Positions 57,221 to 64,000 of a stretch of DNA of 64,000 nucleotides are shown here, piece by piece. The translations under genes and the position numbers were made by a program. Numbering within the stretch: the stretch's first letter is position 1; each line of letters opens with the position of its first letter. The notes beneath the pieces were generated by a model. The model was not told the origin of the DNA and did not search any database. It was given only the letters and a program-made list of their open reading frames with translations. The DNA is from Pohlia nutans (lineage: Eukaryota > Streptophyta > Bryopsida > Bryales > Mniaceae): positions 19,623,955 to 19,687,954 of the forward strand of contig CM040102.1 in NCBI GenBank assembly GCA_022496805.1, given 5' to 3'.

Positions 57221-60200
57221 ATGGCATCTTTTGAGGGTGAGGGTCCCAAGGTCGTGGACAAGTTCGATGGGGTGAATTTCCACTTGTGGAAGTTCAAAAT
57301 GGAGATGGTGATGGCCGAGAAGGAGTTGTGGGAGATTGTCGAGGGTAGTGAGGAACCTCCTTTCTCTTCTACGGATCCTAGGATCATGCAAGCGTACACG
57401 AGGAGGGAGAAGAAGGCATTTGCCATTTTGGCACTCAACCTCGCGGATTCGCAACTTGCGCACATTCGTTCGTGCAAGACACCCGCGGAAGCATGGTCCA
57501 AGCTTTGCAACATTCACGAAGCGAAAACATTGGCCAACATTTTGTTTTTGAGGCGCAAGTTCTTTACCATCAAGATGGGCGAAGAAGATGACATGTTGGC
57601 GCACATCAACAAGGTCAAAGCTCTCGCGGATCAACTCAACGGTTGCGACGTGTCGGTTACGGATGGTGACATCGTGATGACACTTTTGGAGAGCCTTCCA
57701 TCATCATACGAGTACCTCATCGTGGCGATGGAGTCAAGACCCATTACGGAGCTCACATTGGACTATGTGACCTCACGGTTGTTGCACGAGCTTTCGCGGC
57801 GAAAGGAGAACGAGTCTCGAGAAGATGGAGCGGCACTCGTGGCGAAGCAATCCAAGAATGGAGGCGGTGGGAGCTCAAGCGACAAGGTGTGCTTCTATTG
57901 TGGTAAGAAGGGCCACATTGCCAAATTTTGCTTCAAACGCAAGAGGGATGAGAAAGGGGAGAGTGCAAACAACACTAAAACTCGTGACGATGATGAGTAC
58001 GCATTTACGGCTAGATATGAGGCAAGCATGAGCGATGGCATCGAGGGTGATGCAAGCATGAGTGATGGTATCGAGGGTGATGCAAGCATGAGTGATTGGA
58101 TTGAGGTTGGTGATGAGTATGCAAACATGGCAAGCAATGTATCGTGCAATGGTAGTACGAGTGATTGGATTGTTGATTCGGGGGCTACAAGCCACATGTC
58201 ACCACATAAAACTTGTTTTCATTCGTATGCTCTCATTAATCCAAGGAGAGTGATTTTGGGAGATGATACGGTGCTTGAGGCCGTTGGCAAGGGCCAAATT
58301 GTTGTAGACACCGAGGTGAGGGGTCGTGTGAAGACAATCACTATCCAAGATGTCCTCCACGTTCCCAAATTAACGGCAAATTTACTATCGGTGAGGCAAT
58401 TAGTGGCAAAGCACTTGAGGGTTGAGTTTAGTGATAAGGGGTGTTATGTGTTGTCACCGAGTCGAGATGAGGTGGCCATCATTGAAGAACACGAGGGCTT
58501 GTACCACATCAAGTTCTCCAAGGTGCATTCGAAGGAATCGGCGGCGTTGGCGCATTCAAACTTGAAGGACGACAAGTTGGCGTTGTGGCATCGTCGACTT
58601 GGCCATTTGAACATCAAGAGTGTGAAGACACTACGCGGCATGGTAAGCGGTATGGACCTTCACCAATTGAAAGTGGATGCTTCTACATTCACGTGTGAAG
58701 GTTGCATTGAAGGCAAGCAACAACGGTTGCCATTTGCGGGTGAAGGGGCGACACGGGCCACAAAAGTTTTGGAGATCGTGCATTCGGATGTGTGTGGCCC
58801 CATGAAGACCACATCGATGGGAGGTTGCAAGTACTTTGTGACCTTCATCGATGATTTTTCAAGGAAGATATGGCTCTACCCTATCAAAGCCAAGAGTGAG
58901 TGCTTTGAGAAGTTCAAGGAGTTCAAGACATTGGTGGAGAACCAATCCGAGTTGAAGATCAAGGTGTTTCGGTCGGACAATGGCGGCGAGTACATGTCCA
59001 AGAAATTTGACGAGCTTTTGAAGAATGAAGGCATCGCACGCCAAACTTCGGCCCCGTACACGCCTCAACAAAATGGAGTTGCGGAGCGCGCAAATCGCAC
59101 CATTGTAGAGATGGCGAGGAGCATGTTGCACGCTCAAAACTTGAAGTTGGACCTTTGGGCGGAAGCGGTGGTGAATACGGTATACACACGCAATCGGTGT
59201 CCAACAAGCGCGGTTGAAGGCATGACGCCAGAGCAAGCGTGGAGTGGGAGGCAACCATGTGTTGCACACATGCGCATCTTCGGATGCATTGCATATGCGA
59301 AGGTTCCTGACGAACAGAGGACGAAACTCGAGGCTAAGGCCTTGAAATGTGTGTTTCTTGGGTATTGTGAAGGTACCAAGGCGTATAGACTCATGTCGGT
59401 GGACACGAGGAAGATCATTCGGTCACGTGATGTGACATTTTGTGAGGAGTCTACGATGGAGGCTCCTTTGGAGGTTGGTCCAAGTGGGAGTAGTGGAGAC
59501 GTTTTGGTGGACACACCCTCCAAGTCTCCTAGTGTTGTTGATGTAGGTGATGATGACGGTGATGACGAAGCTGGCGACACGGAGGTTGTTGAAGCGCCAT
59601 CGAGCTCAAAGGCCAAGAATGGCGCAAAGGGCACGCAAGAGGAGCAAGTTTCTTCAAGCGAGCGGCGGTACCCCGAGAGATCGCGCAAGCCACCTGGAGA
59701 ATGGTGGAAGAATCACATCTTCCCTCAAGTGGAGGACGAGCATGCGAATGTGGCATTATCGGATGATCCATTGACCATTCGAGAAGCCATGCAAGGTGAG
59801 GATGCGGTCAAGTGGGAGCGCGCCATGCAAGAGGAGTACGACTCTCTAATTGCTAACGGTACGTGGCAATTAACTCCCATTCCAAAGGATCGCAACCCCA
59901 TTGGTTGCAAATGGGTGTTTCGGACAAAGAGGGATGTTTCGGGTATTGTTGTGCGTCACAAGGCAAGATTAGTAGCCAAGGGGTTCGCGCAAGTGCATGG
60001 GGTGGACTTTCACGAGACATTTGCTCCCGTGGCCAAGTTCACCACCATTCGATGCATTCTTGCCATTGGAGCGGCCTTGGACTTGGAGATGCATCAAATG
60101 GATGTGAAGACCGCATTTTTGAATGGCGATTTGGAGGAGGATATCTACATGGTGCAACCTGAGGGGTTTGTGCAACAAGGTAATGAGCACCTTGTTTGTA

Positions 60201-61366
60201 AGTTGCAAAAATCATTGTATGGGTTGAAACAATCTCCAAGAGCGTGGTACCAAAAGATTGACACGTTCTTGGTTGCACACGGGTTTACTAGGAGCATTGC
60301 GGATCATAGTCTCTACTTCATGCAAGAGGGGCAACATGTGGTGATTGTGATCATATATGTTGATGATTTGATCATTCTTGCAAGCCTCATGAGTTTAATG
60401 AATGCATTAAAAGGCATGCTTGAGAGAGAGTACGAGATGAGTGATCTTGGAGAATTGCACTTTTGTCTTGGTGTTGAGTTTGTGCGAGACAGGGCTACAC
60501 GCACTATCACCATGAGTCAAGGCAAGTATGTGATGGACGTGCTCAAGAGCTTCGGGATGGAGGATTGTAAGCCCGTGGCAACACCATTGGATGCAAACTC
60601 CAAGCTCGTCAAGCTTTCGGAGGAGGAGTATGCGATGGAGGCTAAATCGATGGCGGAGGTGCCATACAAGCAAGCGGTGGGGTCATTGATGTATGCGATG
60701 ATTGCGACACGGCCCGACCTTGCGTATCCAATTAGCGTGGTGAGTCAACACATGGCGAGACCGGGCTCGATGCATTGGATGACGGTCAAGAGGATCATGC
60801 GTTATTTGAGGGGAACAAGCGATGTGAAGTTGTGTCTTGGAGGCAAAGACATTGTGTTGAGCGGCTATTGTGACGCGGACTACGCGGGAGACACGAGCGA
60901 TCGAAGATCGACAACGGGCTACATGTTCAAGGTCGGATCGGGAGCGGTGTCGTGGAATAGCAAGCGGCAACAAACCACGGCGACATCAACGGTGGAGGCC
61001 GAGTACATGGCTACGAGCCATGCCACGAAGGAGGCCATTTGGTTGAGGCAACTAATGGTGGATGTGGGTTGCACACAAGGTGAGGCTACAACGATTATGT
61101 GTGACAACCAAGGGTGCATTTCACTTGCAAAGAACCCTACACATCATTCACGCACGAAGCACATTGATGTGCAATACCACTTCATTCGGGAGAAATTGGA
61201 ATTGGGAGTTATACATTTGGAGTATTGCCCAACGGAGCACATGGTGGCGGATGTGCTCACAAAGGGTCTTTGTAGAGACCGACACCAACGATTAGTAATA
61301 GCATTTGGACTTAGAGGCTTTGGCTCTACGCAAAGTGGGAGTATTGAGGTAATTGATGCAACGTAG
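57221..61366 (+). CDS. Copia gag-pol polyprotein
   Basis: Intact 1,381-residue frame from ATG 57221, preceded by an 830-base leader. In order: gag with a CCHC knuckle CFYCGKKGHIAKFC (about 224-237); aspartic protease WIVDSGATSHM (about 315); GAG-pre-integrase LWHRRLGHLN (about 454); integrase with FIDDFSRKIW, FRSDNGGEY and QQNGVAERANR (about 540-630); reverse transcriptase with YVDDLIIL (about 1045); RNase H with CDADYAGD and VEAEYMA (about 1215-1270). Integrase before reverse transcriptase is the Ty1/Copia order. Between the knuckle and the protease there are three tandem copies of a ten-residue unit (ASMSDGIEGD). All key catalytic residues are present. The reading frame also continues three codons upstream without an ATG. 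Confidence 0.97.
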   Translation: MASFEGEGPKVVDKFDGVNFHLWKFKMEMVMAEKELWEIVEGSEEPPFSSTDPRIMQAYTRREKKAFAILALNLADSQLAHIRSCKTPAEAWSKLCNIHEAKTLANILFLRRKFFTIKMGEEDDMLAHINKVKALADQLNGCDVSVTDGDIVMTLLESLPSSYEYLIVAMESRPITELTLDYVTSRLLHELSRRKENESREDGAALVAKQSKNGGGGSSSDKVCFYCGKKGHIAKFCFKRKRDEKGESANNTKTRDDDEYAFTARYEASMSDGIEGDASMSDGIEGDASMSDWIEVGDEYANMASNVSCNGSTSDWIVDSGATSHMSPHKTCFHSYALINPRRVILGDDTVLEAVGKGQIVVDTEVRGRVKTITIQDVLHVPKLTANLLSVRQLVAKHLRVEFSDKGCYVLSPSRDEVAIIEEHEGLYHIKFSKVHSKESAALAHSNLKDDKLALWHRRLGHLNIKSVKTLRGMVSGMDLHQLKVDASTFTCEGCIEGKQQRLPFAGEGATRATKVLEIVHSDVCGPMKTTSMGGCKYFVTFIDDFSRKIWLYPIKAKSECFEKFKEFKTLVENQSELKIKVFRSDNGGEYMSKKFDELLKNEGIARQTSAPYTPQQNGVAERANRTIVEMARSMLHAQNLKLDLWAEAVVNTVYTRNRCPTSAVEGMTPEQAWSGRQPCVAHMRIFGCIAYAKVPDEQRTKLEAKALKCVFLGYCEGTKAYRLMSVDTRKIIRSRDVTFCEESTMEAPLEVGPSGSSGDVLVDTPSKSPSVVDVGDDDGDDEAGDTEVVEAPSSSKAKNGAKGTQEEQVSSSERRYPERSRKPPGEWWKNHIFPQVEDEHANVALSDDPLTIREAMQGEDAVKWERAMQEEYDSLIANGTWQLTPIPKDRNPIGCKWVFRTKRDVSGIVVRHKARLVAKGFAQVHGVDFHETFAPVAKFTTIRCILAIGAALDLEMHQMDVKTAFLNGDLEEDIYMVQPEGFVQQGNEHLVCKLQKSLYGLKQSPRAWYQKIDTFLVAHGFTRSIADHSLYFMQEGQHVVIVIIYVDDLIILASLMSLMNALKGMLEREYEMSDLGELHFCLGVEFVRDRATRTITMSQGKYVMDVLKSFGMEDCKPVATPLDANSKLVKLSEEEYAMEAKSMAEVPYKQAVGSLMYAMIATRPDLAYPISVVSQHMARPGSMHWMTVKRIMRYLRGTSDVKLCLGGKDIVLSGYCDADYAGDTSDRRSTTGYMFKVGSGAVSWNSKRQQTTATSTVEAEYMATSHATKEAIWLRQLMVDVGCTQGEATTIMCDNQGCISLAKNPTHHSRTKHIDVQYHFIREKLELGVIHLEYCPTEHMVADVLTKGLCRDRHQRLVIAFGLRGFGSTQSGSIEVIDAT

Positions 61367-61599
61367 TATTGCTAGAAGCCAAAGACGTACGGGTGCTAAA
61401 TAATGGTGTGTGGGAGGAGGGGTTAGGCATGGGCTGATCTCTAGAGTGTCCTTGTGATGAGTTATCCCATATGGTTTGTCCATGGTGACCTCCTAGTGTA
61501 CACTACTTAAGGTGGAAGGCCTTTGAGTAAAGATTATCTCTTTCTACGCATTCCTTGTGTTTGTGTGTGTGCCTTGTGCAATCTTCTCTACCTTCAATA
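61342..61599 (+). repeat. Copia 3' LTR
   Basis: 258 bases, TATTG...CAATA. The polyprotein stop lies inside its first 25 bases. Confidence 0.92.
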
Positions 61600-61607
61600 A
61601 GAGTGGA

Positions 61608-63842
61608 TCAAGCTTCATCAAAATATTGCAACTCCTCAGTAACATTTTGCCCACTCAAATACAACTTTGGGTTAGAAAATAAATACCTAAATTTTGTAGA
61701 ATTTTTCCACAAAGCCACAGCCTCAATTAAAACAACATCAGCACCTTCTGTAGGACCTTCTAAGGCAATACGAAGTAAACTATCAAGGTTCTTTGTTCCT
61801 AATTTATTTCTAAACTTATTTTTTATTATGTTTTGAATAGAGAAAGCCCTTTCACATGTGGCAGTGCTTATACACTGGACTCTAGCAATTTCAGCCAACA
61901 TCAACAAATTTTCATACTTCAATTGCAAGGTAGGATTCCAAGTGATCATTCCCCATAGGTCTTTGAAAGTTTTGTCACACCATTCCGTTGTAGATTGAAT
62001 CTTAAAAGCAAAGAACTCTTCTCTTACCTTTTGAGGTTTGATGAGAGGAGGCAAAATTTTACCTCTAACATTTCTTTCTACACCATATTGCCCACAAAGA
62101 ACCTCCATTTCTGCACAGCCCCACTGAGCCAATCCAACTTGCCTAGAAGGCATATTAGTAGGGTTTAAAACCTTAAAAGTACTCATAATATCATTATCTT
62201 CAAACCTACACTCCAAAGCATCAATCACAGCCTCACTAAATTGTTTTTGGAAAAGTAAAGCTTCCTCTAAATCTCTACCTTGTGGATCCCTAATCATATC
62301 AATGCTAAGAAACCTACAGCCCCTGATTTGGGTTGCAAAACGTCTCATGTATCCTCCAAAGGGCCCAAATTCAGGCAACACATGAAAATTAGTGTCTTGA
62401 TTGAATGTCACAGCATTCAAATCCGTATGCTCATCAAGAAATAACATTTTGATTTGGGTGATTTCAGTCTTGATTATAGACCCTACACTAGTAATATCCA
62501 CAAATTTAGCTTGAAAAAGCTTAGAAAGCATAGCAAGGCAATGTAAAATATCAGCAAGAAAATGAAGACAATACAACATTTTGAAATCTCTCAACTTCTC
62601 ATACAAATCAGTAAATTCATGCTCATTTTTTTTCTTCCTAGGAGTATCTCTCAAGTAAGTCAGCACACTTTCAAGGCTATCACATAAACTTGTTACTGCT
62701 TGCCATCTTGACAACCATCTTATCTTAATGAATTGTTTCAAAACTTTTTTAGAATCAAACAAATCATCTTGAAGTTTTTGCAAACACACTTTCCTCTTAC
62801 TAGACTTCTTAAAGTGGGCAGCCAAGGAATTCATCAATTCATCTACCTTAGAAGAAATTATATCACATGGTTTTGTATTGGCAGCTTGCAAGGCTGCCAA
62901 ATTTGTCCTATGGGCAACACAATGTACAGAAGTAAGAAATGGGTTAACTTCCTTCTTTAACCTCGCTGAAACTCCGGTGTTCTTTCCCACCATGGTAGAA
63001 GCACCATCACTCCCAAAACCAACCAAATTGTCTAAATTCAAGTCCCATTCTTTCAAGGCACCAAGCAAGGCATTAAAAATTTCCTTAGAATCCTTTTTAC
63101 CATCTTCAATATGAATTAGACCCAAGAAAACAGACACGGGTAAACCTTCCTCTACAAAACAAGCAAATACCACAATGTGCCCAGTAACACTCACATCAGT
63201 AGATTCATCTATCATAATGCCAAAAAACTTGGAATTTCTAACTCTATCTAAAATCTTCTTTTGCAAGACTTTAGAAATGCAAAACAACATTTCAGCACAA
63301 GCCTTCTCATCATGATATAATTTAGTGGGTATGTTTGCATTCACAGACACAAGCATGTCACACAAGGCAGGGAATTTACAATAACTTATGGTTTCCCTCC
63401 CCAAAAAGTAAGCTGCTTTGAAAAGAGACAAGACAGCTTCATCACAAGCTTTGTTACTTGCAGCCACCATTTTTTCCATGGTTTTCTTACCCTTTTGATC
63501 AACCCACACATAATTCTAATGTTCTTCTGATTTTCCATGATCTTGGAAAGCTGAAACTTTAACATTGATGGATCCAGCCTTGGCAAAAACATTTCTACCT
63601 CCATGTTTTTTACAAACTTTGCAAAACACCCTTCCTTCCTCATAGTTAAAATCAATCCAATCAAACATGGTATACCAATTGTCTTTCCAGTTTTCCCTTG
63701 CAATTTCCAATTTAGTTTTCTCATTTTTTGAGTCAGAGGCCTTAGACTTGGAACTTTGAAGAGAGAATGACTCATCACTATCAACCTCTCTTCCAGCCCT
63801 AAACATTGCAGCTTGCAAGGTTCTTTGTCTCTTAGCCATAGA
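61608..63842 (-). pseudogene. hAT transposase (TTF zinc finger, DUF4371 type) with one stop
   Basis: A single frame from ATG 63842 or 63839 region (MAKRQRTLQAAMF) to TGA 61610-61608, about 745 codons, interrupted only by TAG 63518-63516. The N-terminus holds a TTF/BED-like zinc finger (FCKVCKKHGG ... FQDHGKSEEH). The centre has the DUF4371 block with IMIDESTDVS (first D), GFGSDGASTMVG (second D) and VHCVAHR. The C-terminus has the hAT dimerisation domain with STATCERAFSIQNIIKNKFR, carrying the catalytic E. It resembles the ZNF862/KIAA1586-like hAT group. The TAG falls just after the zinc finger, so only a finger-only fragment or an internally started product could be made. The 5' terminal repeat lies outside the window; the 3' end is displaced by the Copia insertion. 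Confidence 0.88.
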
Positions 63843-64000
63843 AATTTGACTAAGTAGCAAAAATGTACAACAAAATCAACAAAACTCCAGAAAATCAAAG
63901 CCACACACTAAAACAAACGCACAATAAGAATAAATACACAGAAGCAAAACAACACCACTCAAAAAACGCAAAAGAACCCAATATAACCACAGTCACTCAA
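63843..64000. other. 5' flank of the hAT transposase gene
   Basis: A-rich, non-coding. The terminal inverted repeat was not reached before the window ends. Confidence 0.4.

Larger units (their letters stand above)
56136..61599 (+). mobile_element. Complete Copia LTR retrotransposon
   Basis: Both LTRs are 258 bases (56136-56393 and 61342-61599), begin TATTG and end CAATA (CAAAA in the left copy); I saw no other difference. The 5-base duplication AGAGT flanks it at 56131-56135 and 61600-61604. The primer site GGTTATGGGCCCAC starts right after the left LTR (56394). AAAGTGGGAG precedes the right LTR as polypurine tract. With an intact polyprotein this is a recent insertion. It sits 3 bases from the stop codon of the hAT transposase gene. 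Confidence 0.95.

Noticed and set aside
56794..57634. Minus-strand open frames of 178-239 codons over the Copia leader
   Set aside because: Antisense to the leader and gag; low-complexity composition and no domain.

Overview
This window looks like nuclear DNA of a land plant that makes flagellated sperm (a bryophyte, lycophyte or fern, less likely cycad or Ginkgo). The reasons are a plant GRAS regulator, a plant-type short-chain acyl-CoA oxidase, a recent plant Copia element, and the 3' half of a radial-spoke-head-9 gene, which is needed only for motile axonemes. Flowering plants and conifers lack such axonemes. I cannot name the species from sequence alone.

Three host genes could be rebuilt exon by exon. 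RSPH9 (+, 900-3379) is cut off by the left window edge. An SCL32-like GRAS gene (-, 12651-7967) has four exons with consistent phases. An ACX4-like acyl-CoA oxidase (-, 24715 to about 29366) has 12 secure and 2 tentative exons; it lacks the usual C-terminal peroxisomal signal but has a PTS2-like motif in a tentative first exon. A possible unidentified + strand gene (TATA near 13468, exon near 14062, terminal exons 19690-19909) lies between the GRAS and ACX4 genes.

The introns and intergenic DNA hold many small inverted-repeat elements: a TTAA-flanked (piggyBac-like) MITE group, foldback elements, and several terminal-inverted-repeat families with two to five copies each. From 31 to 43 kb there are few genes; the main items are an apparently intact Tc1-type DD34E transposon (37895-40014) and an 804-bp hAT-type non-autonomous element with an 8-bp target duplication.

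The right third holds the most unusual content. At 43.2-47.3 kb and 51.4-55.3 kb there are two diverged, decayed genes that each join a ParB-like 'DGQH/DGNHR' domain to a C-terminal region shaped like a circularly permuted N4/N6-type DNA methyltransferase. The second one converges on a DDE-transposase-like gene (49986-51219). I read these as parts of a large, poorly described mobile element family. GC-rich and other tandem repeats adjoin them.

From 56.1 kb to the right edge, a Copia LTR retrotransposon with apparently identical LTRs sits just 3' of a decayed hAT transposase gene that runs to about 63840. Every premature stop found in the decayed genes is TAG or TGA, never TAA, which is the pattern expected from deamination of methylated CG/CHG cytosines.
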